NCBI RefSeq assembly: GCF_013407925.2
Contig: NZ_CP060201.1
Coordinates: 2,232,001-2,296,000, forward strand
Direction: 5' to 3'
Source: Pseudomonas protegens
GTDB taxonomy: Bacteria > Pseudomonadota > Gammaproteobacteria > Pseudomonadales > Pseudomonadaceae
DNA length: 64,000 nucleotides
Shown in pieces: positions 10,077 through 17,495 of the stretch. The notes below the pieces were generated by a model, which saw only the letters and a list, made by a program, of their open reading frames with translations, searched no databases and was not told the origin of the DNA. Each line of letters begins with the position of its first letter. Within the stretch, counting starts at the first letter, position 1. The translations under genes and the position numbers were made by a program.

Positions 10077-10147
10077 AGAGGGAGCCAAAGATACGTCAAA
10101 GCTATGACGTCAATTACAAGTCATATTATCTTGTAAAACTCCCCTCT
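10077..10147. repeat. Nested inverted repeats in the DUF1631-nadC intergenic region
   Basis: Three inverted repeats lie together in an A+T-rich patch of the 363-base gap (9965-10327). The outer arms are AGAGGGAG (10077-10084) and CTCCCCTCT (10139-10147). Inside are ACGTCA/TGACGT (10093-10110) and TTACAAG/CTTGTAA (10114-10136). They overlap the expected promoter area of the DUF1631 gene, so regulator binding sites or a folded leader are both possible. No ORF is convincing here. Confidence 0.5.
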
Positions 10148-10270
10148 TGCGCCAGCAGACTCTGCCGCCTCTCTGGAAATAACCCTCATCCAACCAAGAA
10201 AGTTCACTTATCCCCATCAGACAAAACGACGAAAGAGCGGTTCGCCCGCGACCCGCCGGCACTTGCCGCC

Positions 10271-10300
10271 TTGGGTTCGCCGATCCCATGCCCCTATAAT
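10271..10300 (+). promoter_or_regulatory. Probable sigma-70 promoter of nadC
   Basis: A perfect TATAAT (10295-10300) is preceded by TTGGGT at 18-base spacing. It lies 28 bases upstream of the nadC ATG, leaving a short leader. Confidence 0.6.
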
Positions 10301-10327
10301 CGGCGCACCTTGATTGTGGAGCCCGTT

Positions 10328-11176
10328 ATGCCGAATCTACGCCTCGCCGACCTGACCGCCGAAATCGAAGCCAACGTGCGCCGCGCGTTGCTGGAAGACA
10401 TCGGCAGCGGCGACATCACCGCGCAATTGATCCCGGCCGAACGTCTGGCCAAGGCCACCATCATTACCCGCGAAGCCGCGGTCATCGCCGGCACCGCCTG
10501 GGTGGACGCGGTGTTCCGCCAACTGGATCCACGGGTCGCCGTGCACTGGCAAGTGGCTGACGGCGAGCGAGTGCTGCCCAACCAGGCGCTGTTTCACCTC
10601 GAAGGACCGGCCCGTTCGCTGCTCACTGGCGAACGTAGCGCGCTGAACTTCCTGCAACTGCTGTCCGGGGTGGCCACCCGCGCTCGCTATTTGGCCGACT
10701 TTGTCGCCGATACCCAGGTCAAGCTGCTGGATACCCGCAAGACGCTGCCTGGCTTGCGCCTGGCGCAGAAGTACGCGGTCACCTGTGGCGGCTGCCACAA
10801 CCACCGCATCGGGCTGTATGACGCCTTCCTGATCAAGGAAAACCATATCGCTGCCTGCGGGGGCATCGCCCAGGCGATCAGCACCGCCCACAAGATCGCC
10901 CCGGGCAAGCCGGTGGAAGTGGAAGTGGAAAGCCTTGGGGAGTTGAAACAAGCCCTGGCGGCGGGAGCCGACATCATCATGCTCGACGAACTGAGCCTGG
11001 ACGATATGCGCGAGGCGGTGCGCCTGAATGCCGGCAAGGCCAAGCTGGAAGCCAGTGGCGGGATCAATGAAAGCACCCTGCGGCCGATTGCCGAAACCGG
11101 GGTGGACTACATCTCTATCGGGGCCATGACCAAGGACGTGAAGGCTGTGGACCTGTCCATGCGCCTGAGCCTGTAA
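10328..11176 (+). CDS. nadC: Nicotinate-nucleotide pyrophosphorylase (carboxylating), NadC
   Basis: A 282-residue enzyme of de novo NAD synthesis. It converts quinolinate and PRPP to nicotinate mononucleotide, CO2 and pyrophosphate. Family motifs are present: EDIGSGDIT near residue 22, [16 protein letters not shown], the substrate-binding [12 protein letters not shown] and [17 protein letters not shown], and the C-terminal [21 protein letters not shown]. Full length. The ATG at 10328 follows the TATAAT promoter. It is a single gene on the plus strand, followed by a hairpin. Confidence 0.97.
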   Translation: MPNLRLADLTAEIEANVRRALLEDIGSGDITAQLIPAERLAKATIITREAAVIAGTAWVDAVFRQLDPRVAVHWQVADGERVLPNQALFHLEGPARSLLTGERSALNFLQLLSGVATRARYLADFVADTQVKLLDTRKTLPGLRLAQKYAVTCGGCHNHRIGLYDAFLIKENHIAACGGIAQAISTAHKIAPGKPVEVEVESLGELKQALAAGADIIMLDELSLDDMREAVRLNAGKAKLEASGGINESTLRPIAETGVDYISIGAMTKDVKAVDLSMRLSL

Positions 11177-11186
11177 CCCATGAAAA

Positions 11187-11211
11187 ACGCCAGCCTGGGT
11201 CAGGCTGGCGT
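11187..11211. terminator. Intrinsic terminator between nadC and the DUF6388-like gene
   Basis: An 11-base-pair perfect stem, ACGCCAGCCTG/CAGGCTGGCGT, with a GGT loop. On the minus strand it is followed by TTTTTC, so it is a good terminator for the minus-strand gene, and it may also stop nadC transcripts. Confidence 0.75.
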
Positions 11212-11216
11212 CAGGC

Positions 11217-11513
11217 TCAATCGTCGATCTCGTTGAGCTGCAGATAGTCCTCGAGGTCCATGCCCAGCGCTTCAGCAACCTCCTGATGCACCTCCAGGCG
11301 CATGGCCTTCAGTTCCTCCGGTGTCTCGGCCACCAGATCGAGCACCAGTTCCCACGGCTCGATGCCGCGAGACTCTGCCTCGTCCTCAAAGGCCCATTGG
11401 GCCTGCTGCTTCTGTTCTTCGGGGCTCAGGGCGCTGATTTCCTCTTGCAAGGAAGGCGTGGCAGCCAGGTACCGTTCAAGCGCTACGTCGATTCTTGCCT
11501 CTTTAGGAATCAT
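11217..11513 (-). CDS. DUF6388-like small acidic protein
   Basis: A 98-residue, mostly helical, very acidic protein (MIPKEARIDVALERYLAATP ... LGMDLEDYLQLNEIDD). It resembles a family of small Pseudomonas proteins that I know as DUF6388, of unknown function. I chose the ATG at 11513 because MIPKEARIDVAL looks like the family N-terminus and GAGAG lies 8-12 bases upstream. Starts at 11531 and 11576 are open in frame but lack ribosome sites. It stands alone between nadC and the lipoprotein gene. Confidence 0.65.
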   Translation of the reverse strand: MIPKEARIDVALERYLAATPSLQEEISALSPEEQKQQAQWAFEDEAESRGIEPWELVLDLVAETPEELKAMRLEVHQEVAEALGMDLEDYLQLNEIDD

Positions 11514-11782
11514 CTCGTTCTCTCTGATCATGGGAATGGAAGATGGATCTGGATCGTTGGGATCTCTCTGCCGCAAAAAATCGTCGTAAACGGCGATTTA
11601 TCTGGCCTTCAGAACCATTCGGGATCATCTGAAAACAGCATGCTGGTACTCAGACAGCAACCGAATATAGGACCTTTGAGCGACGATTTATATGACCTGA
11701 TGCACCCATGAGGGAAAAATCGGCGGATTTGCGGGCCACCACCCGAGACAGCCCCAGAAGAAACCTCAGGAAACAAGGTTGC

Positions 11783-12304
11783 TCAGCCGGTCGTTGTGCC
11801 TTTTCTCAAGCAAACGCCTGCCTTACCGAGTTCGAAAAACCTTCTGAGATTTTCCAGGATGTCGTACTGCTGAACGGTCCCATCGCGGGCAATATTCATT
11901 TCAGCCTTAGTCACCCACAAGTGCCCTTCCTTGCTTTGATTGGGAATAACGGAGAGCACGATATTAAACTTTGTAGCCTCAGGAGGCGTCCCGGCTGATT
12001 TGGGTTCATAAAAATTGAAAGTCAGCTGGTTATCATCATTGGGCGAGACGCTTTGCGCACTAACAACAGGCAGTCCAGCCTTCGCAGCTGCTGGGAAATG
12101 AGCCGAGAACAACACGCTTCTGCCCCGCACTTCTTTGGTGATCTCCAGATAATATTGTTCAGTATCTTTCACATTCGCTGGAGTCGTGCACTCTTCGCCC
12201 TCCATTGCAAAATACTGCGCCTCAAACTCATACGTGGGGGCCTTCTCACAGGCTGCAAGGGACAGCGACACTGCGCCGATTAACGCCAACTTCCACTTCT
12301 TCAC
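11783..12304 (-). CDS. Small lipoprotein, paralogue of the lipoprotein at 16084-16596
   Basis: A 173-residue predicted lipoprotein with the signal peptide MKKWKLALIGAVSLSLAAC and the lipobox Cys at residue 19. The mature part has two further Cys (EECTTP near 37-41 and GVCLRK at the end) that could form a disulfide. The start is GTG at 12304: AAGGAG lies 8 bases upstream, and the paralogue inside the island has the same GTG and spacing. The two proteins share many blocks, such as VSAQSV/VAAQSV, LTFNF, VIPNxSKxGHLW and LENLRR/LANLRR. Function unknown. It lies just outside the left att site of the island. Confidence 0.75.
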   Translation of the reverse strand: MKKWKLALIGAVSLSLAACEKAPTYEFEAQYFAMEGEECTTPANVKDTEQYYLEITKEVRGRSVLFSAHFPAAAKAGLPVVSAQSVSPNDDNQLTFNFYEPKSAGTPPEATKFNIVLSVIPNQSKEGHLWVTKAEMNIARDGTVQQYDILENLRRFFELGKAGVCLRKGTTTG

Positions 12305-12786
12305 GCTGAACACTCCTTGATTTCAGGGCGTCATTATGGGCAATGCCGTTCGCTGGCACCACTTGATTCATGAACAGCATCAGGTACCCGCACAAGGAAC
12401 CCAGTACAACTCCCATTTCATCACGAAAGATGAGTCTTCAAGCAGCATCGACCAAACTGCCAGAAGCACGATAAGCACTAGTAAATATAGAAAAGTGAAG
12501 TCTTAGTTCGGCTTACTACTTACCAACCATAAGAACCTTTTAAAAAACACCACTCAACAATCAACTACAGAAGTGCCCAACTCAATAGAAAAGCAGCGCC
12601 TGAAACTTTCAGAGCAAGCCCTGGCAACTTTCAATAATGAGTCATGAATACAACCGGCGAACTCAACACCAGTCAAACCTGACTGCCGGACTTTCTGAGA
12701 GAGGTATCTTTCGAGGGCGCTCATTCAGCGCTAGAGGGACTTTGCTGGCGGGGCTAAACATTGGCAAACCGCCCCAAACTCGATAT
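12305..12786. other. A+T-rich gap left of the island
   Basis: About 480 bases without a convincing gene. On the minus strand a short open stretch (about 12409-12507) encodes a hydrophobic segment ending VMKWELYWVPCAGT. It has no good start or ribosome site and may be a small membrane protein or the remnant of one. The base composition is lower in GC than the nadC side. Confidence 0.4.
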
Positions 12787-12810
12787 CTGGTGCCGGAGAC
12801 AGGAGTCGAA
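12787..12810. repeat. Left attachment site of the tRNA-Thr island
   Basis: A 24-base copy of the 3' end of tRNA-Thr: CTGGTGCCGGAGACAGGA, one mismatch (G for A), then TCGAA. It matches 26004-26027, and similarity stops at once on the island side. It is the expected scar of integration at a tRNA 3' end, with this copy being the displaced one. The 397 bases from here to the OLD gene (12811-13207) hold no clear gene. AGGTACTCAA at 12866-12875 recurs at the right end. Confidence 0.85.
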
Positions 12811-13207
12811 TTCGGAAGACACAAGCCAAATGAACAAAGCCTATCTGCCGTTCCAATTTCCATTAAGGTACTCAATTAGGCACTCATACCCACGAGACCG
12901 CTGCTTACCAAGCAAATCCAACACGAATCTTGTGATAGCTAAATAATGCCTATGAGCCACCTGCTTATCCTGGCGCTTTGCCATCCTCTACCTATAATCG
13001 ATGCGCACCCGAGCGACTAACCACACCGCAGCTACCTACAGGTTGTGTTTCGAAGTTCCACTGGATCAGTGGCGCCTCGGGTTCATATCGATGCCTTAGG
13101 CCTCTTGATGACATTTCCTTCCGGCAGAATGGACGTCACTTTTTGCCGTTGAGGACTGACAGCGGTTGGTAAGGAAACGAAGACATACACATATCTGGGA
13201 TCTCACG

Positions 13208-15040
13208 ATGCGCCTTAAGACCGTCAAGCTCAGTCATTTTCGCGGCTATAGCACACCCACCGTCATTCCTATCGATTCATCTATGACCGGTATTGTGGGT
13301 CGAAACGACTTTGGTAAGTCGACCATCCTGGAAGCACTGGCCATCTTCTTCGACAGCGCGGACATCAAACCCGACAAGAGTGATATGAACTGCTTCAGTC
13401 TAGCCGAGGGTCTCACTCAGTTCGAGATTGCCTGTGAGTTTGACGACCTTCCTGAGGCTTTGGTGCTGGATGAAAATGTACACACCTCGCTATCGCAGGA
13501 ATACCTGTTGAATGCGGCTGGCCTCCTTGAGGTGGTCAAAACGTTCAAAGCGAGCACCGGTAAACTGGACAGTACAGCCATCCGCTGTGAGCATCCGGCT
13601 GATAAAGCGCTCGCTAGCCTACTCAGTCTGAAAATGGTCGACCTGAAAAAGCTCGGCGCACAGTTTGAGATCGCTGATCGAGTAGCAGATCAGCGGGTGG
13701 CATCCCAATGGCGGAAAGCCATTCGCGATGCGGCCGGAGATGTTGCCTGCCAAGAGACACTTCTTGATGTAGGCAAGGGGCTGTCCACAGAAGGCAAATC
13801 TGTTTGGGATAAAATCGAGGCGCTGCTGCCAACATTCGCGCTTTTCAAGGCGGACAGGGAGAGCAGCGACGGTGATGCCGAGGCCAAGAACCCTCTACAG
13901 CAGGCGGTCAAGGAAGCCCAAGCAGCGCTACAGGAGCAGATCAGTGAGCTAGAGCGGCAGATCGAGAGCAGTGTGTTGGACGTTGCTGGACGCACCCTCG
14001 ACAAACTTCGAGAAATGGCTCCGGAGTTGGCTAATGAATTGACCCCCCGTTTCAAAGAAAAGCCCAAGTGGAGCTTCAGCTTTACTCTTGAGGGCGAGAA
14101 TGGCATCCCCATAAATAAACGCGGCAGCGGGGTACGTAGGCTCATTTTGCTGAACTTCTTCCGAGCTGAAGCCGAAAAAAATGCAGTGGCTGGTAGCCCA
14201 CGCAACGTGATCTACGCAATCGAAGAACCGGAAACCTCACAGCACCCCAACTATCAGATGATGTTGATGAAGGCCCTTCTGGAGCTATCCAATCAAACCA
14301 ATAGGCAGATCATCGTCACCACCCACGTCCCTGCATTAGCTGGCCTGATGCCCATCGACGGCATCCGTTACGTAACCAAGGACGAACAAGGCGTCCCAAT
14401 TGTAAAAATGCCAACCAAGGAAGTTCTTACGGAAGCCGCCGAGAGTCTAGGCGTACTACCCGAGACAGGTATGGAACGAGCAAAAGGGGTCGTCTTAGTG
14501 GAGGGCAAGTCCGACGTCACCTTCCTCCGTCACACTTCAAACACCCTCAAAGCAGGGGGACACCTCCCATCCAGCTTGGAAGACGCGGGAATCGTCCCGA
14601 TCCTAATTGGGGGCTGTGGTAGCGTTAAGCATTGGGTAACCCTCAATCTTGCGGACGACCTCGGATTGCCTTGGTGTGTGTTTTTGGACTCCGATATTGG
14701 CGGAAGCCCGGAGCAGGTTGCAGCCATCTTGAAACGTAAGCAGGAAGTCGAGGGTCAGGGAAGAGCGTTCTACTCGACGCGTAAACGTGAAATCGAAAAC
14801 TACTTGTGCCCCGACATGATCGATGCCCAAAGCGGAAAAAGGGTTACGTTCACAGACACTTGCGACGCCAAAAAAATTATCGGCAAGGCAGTTGGCATGA
14901 AGCCAGACGATGTGATTGACAAGTTCTGGCCGCTAATGACAGCTACGCAGATCATTGATCGCTCTACGTATCATGAGAATGGGGTAGATCGCGCTGAACT
15001 CAAGGACCTTTTGGAGAATCTGCTCAAGCTAGTCGCCTGA
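13208..15040 (+). CDS. OLD-family ATP-dependent endonuclease (ABC ATPase + Toprim)
   Basis: A 610-residue OLD nuclease. The ATPase has Walker A GRNDFGKST at about residues 31-39, an ABC-signature-like GSGVRRL near 305, and Walker B VIYAIEEPE ending near residue 340. A helical coiled-coil region lies around 230-270 (AVKEAQAALQEQISELERQI). The Toprim nuclease domain starts with VLVEGKSDVTFL (metal-binding Glu near 431) and continues with LDSDIGG. OLD proteins include phage-defence nucleases (P2 Old, the GajA subunit of Gabija). No UvrD-like GajB gene follows, so this looks like a stand-alone class 1 OLD. The start ATG at 13208 gives MRLKTVKLSHFRGY, the usual family N-terminus; its ribosome site is weak. 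It is cargo at the att end of the island. Confidence 0.88.
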   Translation: MRLKTVKLSHFRGYSTPTVIPIDSSMTGIVGRNDFGKSTILEALAIFFDSADIKPDKSDMNCFSLAEGLTQFEIACEFDDLPEALVLDENVHTSLSQEYLLNAAGLLEVVKTFKASTGKLDSTAIRCEHPADKALASLLSLKMVDLKKLGAQFEIADRVADQRVASQWRKAIRDAAGDVACQETLLDVGKGLSTEGKSVWDKIEALLPTFALFKADRESSDGDAEAKNPLQQAVKEAQAALQEQISELERQIESSVLDVAGRTLDKLREMAPELANELTPRFKEKPKWSFSFTLEGENGIPINKRGSGVRRLILLNFFRAEAEKNAVAGSPRNVIYAIEEPETSQHPNYQMMLMKALLELSNQTNRQIIVTTHVPALAGLMPIDGIRYVTKDEQGVPIVKMPTKEVLTEAAESLGVLPETGMERAKGVVLVEGKSDVTFLRHTSNTLKAGGHLPSSLEDAGIVPILIGGCGSVKHWVTLNLADDLGLPWCVFLDSDIGGSPEQVAAILKRKQEVEGQGRAFYSTRKREIENYLCPDMIDAQSGKRVTFTDTCDAKKIIGKAVGMKPDDVIDKFWPLMTATQIIDRSTYHENGVDRAELKDLLENLLKLVA

Positions 15041-15341
15041 CCTCTGCCACTGCCAACGCGCCTTACAGGCAGCAGTCGCTGCGCGGCCGCACGCTTCGGA
15101 TTGACATCGGACGGCCGCGCCTGATCTGTTTCGAACCAAATCGAAACGGGAGGTGGCCTCAACCGCGATTTTCGAACCACCCACTACAGCCCCCGAAGAA
15201 TCAGGAGAGAAAAGTAAAGTGGGAATGTTCCAAGCATGAGCGCAAAACCAAACCTGGCCAGAGCCACCCTATGCCAGATTCCATCCAGGAATGCGTTGAA
15301 CGTGCATCTAAACGCCGGCAAGCCGAGCTGGAGGGTTTACC
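15041..15341. other. Gap with an inverted repeat after the OLD gene
   Basis: About 300 bases with no convincing gene. GCGCGGCCG (15081-15089) and CGGCCGCGC (15112-15120) form a 9-base-pair stem with a 22-base loop that could end OLD transcription. TTTCGA/TCGAAA lies further on, near 15128-15145. Confidence 0.45.
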
Positions 15342-15650
15342 ATGATTACGCACTATATGTATGAGAGTGGAAAATCTGCCTGCGGTCGGAACAACCACAA
15401 CCTCACTGGCACATCGGACGTAAAGCGCGTCCGGTGTAAGAATTGCCTCGATTCTCATGGGTATCAGCAAGGCATCTGGTTCAGTGAGTTCCAGAGCCTT
15501 ACGGGCACAGAGCCCAGGGGGCTTCGGGAGTGGGCCGCCGGCACGATGCCTTTCGACACAGCCGCCCATCACAGCCTGGCCAGCTATCGAGCAGAAACCG
15601 CCTCACTAGCTGACCGTCTTGAACGGCAGTTGGAGCCGCTGATCATTTAG
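15342..15650 (+). CDS. Small zinc-ribbon-like protein, function unknown
   Basis: A 102-residue protein with a possible metal site made from Cys14, His19 and the pair CKNC (residues 32-35), followed by a helical C-terminus. GGAGGG precedes the ATG at the right distance, which supports translation. I do not recognise a family. It lies between the OLD gene and a small membrane protein on the same strand. Confidence 0.6.
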   Translation: MITHYMYESGKSACGRNNHNLTGTSDVKRVRCKNCLDSHGYQQGIWFSEFQSLTGTEPRGLREWAAGTMPFDTAAHHSLASYRAETASLADRLERQLEPLII

Positions 15651-15662
15651 GAGCATGGCACG

Positions 15663-16055
15663 ATGGCCTGGACCGTTTGGATTCCTTTGCTGGTCGCCAT
15701 TCTGGCCGCTGCTTTGGCATTCGCATCTGGCACTCTGATTGAGCGCAGCAAACGTAGGCATTCGCTACGGAATGAAGCGTATGCAGAATACTTGTCGGCA
15801 GTGGCGCGCTCGGTCTCAGCAAATCCACCAGATAGGCATAAGGTGCTGGCTGATGCAGCGCTTGCGAAATGCAAGATCGTGATCCACGGATCAGACAAGG
15901 TCATTCAGGCTTTGAAAGCATTTGAGTTGTCAGGCGCCGTAACATCGAGCGAACAAGGGCAAGACCGATTGATATCTCTAGTGATGGAAATGCGTGGAGA
16001 CTCGAAGATAACCCGCAATGATCTACGTGCCCTGCTATTGGGTGAGCACCCCTGA
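15663..16055 (+). CDS. Small membrane-anchored protein, function unknown
   Basis: A 130-residue protein with one N-terminal transmembrane helix (about residues 4-24) and a soluble helical cytosolic part beginning ERSKRRHSLRNEAYAEYLSAV. TTTAGGAG lies 10 bases upstream of the ATG. It follows the zinc-ribbon gene by 12 bases, so the two probably form an operon. No named family recognised. Confidence 0.65.
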   Translation: MAWTVWIPLLVAILAAALAFASGTLIERSKRRHSLRNEAYAEYLSAVARSVSANPPDRHKVLADAALAKCKIVIHGSDKVIQALKAFELSGAVTSSEQGQDRLISLVMEMRGDSKITRNDLRALLLGEHP

Positions 16056-16083
16056 GTACTAACACGGCCCACCGTGCCCATTA

Positions 16084-16596
16084 TCAGTCGCTGTCTTTCC
16101 TCAAGCAGGCACCTGTCTCGCCAATAGTTGCGGCTCTTCTCAGGTTCGCAAGAAGATCAGCTTCGCTGACCTTTCCATTCCTCACGCTTGTGAGCTCTGC
16201 CTTTTTGAGCCAAAGATGACCATCCTTACTCTTGTTAGGAATGACGGTGATGACAATATCGACTGCCGGGCTACCTGAAAACGTTCCCGACACCTCTGGC
16301 TTGGTGAAGTTGAAGGTAAGCTCATCATCGTCTGTTGCCGAGACGCTTTGAGCGGCGACAATCGGGGCTCCTGCCCGCGCCGCGATTGGAAATTTAGCCG
16401 AGTAAAGTGCAGTGCCGTTGCGTACCTGCTTGGTTATCTCCAAAAAGTATTGCTCCCGGTCCGTGGGGCTGGACGGCGTTGTGCAGTCCTCACCTTCTGC
16501 GGCGAAATACTTTCCCTCGAATGCATAGTCGCCCTGCCAACATCCAGCTACAGACACAGATACCATAGCCAGTAACGCTAATTTCCATTTCTTCAC
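16084..16596 (-). CDS. Small lipoprotein, island paralogue of 11783-12304
   Basis: A 170-residue predicted lipoprotein: signal peptide MKKWKLALLAMVSVSVAGC, lipobox Cys at 19. The mature part shares the two Cys (EDCTTP and GACLRK) and most conserved blocks with the lipoprotein outside the island. The GTG start at 16596 with AAGGAG 8 bases upstream is the same arrangement as in the paralogue. By eye the two are clearly homologous along their whole length, at somewhat over half identity. Function unknown. It is convergent with the small membrane gene at 15663. Confidence 0.75.
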   Translation of the reverse strand: MKKWKLALLAMVSVSVAGCWQGDYAFEGKYFAAEGEDCTTPSSPTDREQYFLEITKQVRNGTALYSAKFPIAARAGAPIVAAQSVSATDDDELTFNFTKPEVSGTFSGSPAVDIVITVIPNKSKDGHLWLKKAELTSVRNGKVSEADLLANLRRAATIGETGACLRKDSD

Positions 16597-16634
16597 CCAG
16601 CACGCTCCTTGATGACAATGTGCCATTGTTCAAT

Positions 16635-16856
16635 TTACCTCTCGCCAAAGCTATGGCATACGCCCACAGCATTGAGCTGCTGCACAAACAGTTGGCAGCG
16701 TAATTCGTCCAGACATAAAAGCGCCGGCATCCAGTACAGGCGGATGACGGAGCCCTCAGTGGCCACGATGACCCGACGAGCCGCCGTCTGCCTCCACGAC
16801 CAGGTAGGGAACATCGCAGAGAGCACCAGAAGCTCCTGCAGATCGGCTCGCATCAT
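16635..16856 (-). CDS. Small ORF coupled to the upstream membrane peptide gene
   Basis: A 73-residue ORF starting ATGATG, whose first ATG overlaps the stop of the preceding gene (ATGA). GAGGGC lies 5 bases upstream. The sequence (MMRADLQELLVLSAMFPTWS ...) matches no family I know. Evidence for translation is the coupling and the ribosome site only. Confidence 0.45.
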   Translation of the reverse strand: MMRADLQELLVLSAMFPTWSWRQTAARRVIVATEGSVIRLYWMPALLCLDELRCQLFVQQLNAVGVCHSFGER

Positions 16857-17023
16857 GGTTTGCCCTCGCCATTCGCTTCTCGGCGCTCAATCCACTCGGC
16901 CACTCCCCACAACCCCGCGCCTAGCACTGCCAGAACGACGATCAACCATAGGGGAACCAAACGGTGAGCCCCTAGCCAAAAACCCGCGCCGACACACACA
17001 ACTGTGACCCAAAACTGCTTCAT
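16853..17023 (-). CDS. Two-helix membrane peptide, function unknown
   Basis: A 56-residue protein of two hydrophobic segments (about residues 3-22 and 24-42) followed by a charged tail (EWIERREANGEGKP). I chose the ATG at 17023 because GGAGG lies 5 bases upstream; a longer in-frame form to 17041 lacks a ribosome site. The stop overlaps the next gene by 4 bases. Confidence 0.5.
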   Translation of the reverse strand: MKQFWVTVVCVGAGFWLGAHRLVPLWLIVVLAVLGAGLWGVAEWIERREANGEGKP

Positions 17024-17495
17024 ACCGACCTCCAGCCTCATTTGGAGGTGAAGTTATCTCCATCTCATGGTGTGTCATTGCGCTCTAGAAAAAATGCTGA
17101 ATTCCCCCACTGGGATTTGAGGATGCCGCAACGATGTCTTGAGAGGCCGCGAGGTGCGCCAAGAAAATAACAAGGCGCCACAGGGTGTGAAGATGAATCC
17201 TATCGGCCTGTCACTGGTGCGGCAGTGGCGCCATTAGTTGGCACGAATACATGTCGATGGTAGCGCCAGGTTTCGAGGTGATCGTTGACGGGCAGCCTAA
17301 AGGTGACTCACTGTCATGCCGATGGTGAAGCGGTGCGGACCGATACCTGGGCGGAACGAAACTTGAGATTTCTGCCGGGGACATGCAGCAGCGCGAGAGC
17401 TCCTGCGGAATGGGGGGCTTGTGCAGACGCGCCCCACTGAACGTGGCGTCATCATCTGCACCAGGGCGGTCAACGCCGCCCCTCCTGCCCAAACT
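17024..17495. other. Gene-poor gap between the small genes and the TraG-like gene
   Basis: About 470 bases. Short open frames exist on both strands (for example 17211-17492 minus) but none has a convincing composition, ribosome site or recognisable motif. The abrupt loss of coding sequence next to an orphan transfer gene fits a deletion scar, although no repeat marks one. Confidence 0.4.

Noticed and set aside
7715..11176. A 1153-codon open frame on the plus strand across the DUF1631 gene and nadC
   Set aside because: Its first 2.6 kb is antisense to the DUF1631 gene and has the low-complexity Gln/His/Arg/Gly composition of a GC-rich shadow frame. Only the last 282 codons (nadC) are real.
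15201..15572. A 123-codon minus-strand ORF antisense to the zinc-ribbon gene
   Set aside because: The plus-strand gene has a strong ribosome site and a metal-binding pattern; the antisense frame has neither.
13208..16055. Gabija (GajAB) or a retron/OLD composite system
   Set aside because: No UvrD-like helicase or reverse transcriptase gene lies near the OLD gene; only two small unknown proteins follow.
17211..17492. A 93-codon minus-strand ORF after the TraG-like gene
   Set aside because: Pro/Ser/Arg/His-rich composition, no ribosome site and no motif; the region looks like non-coding or decayed sequence.
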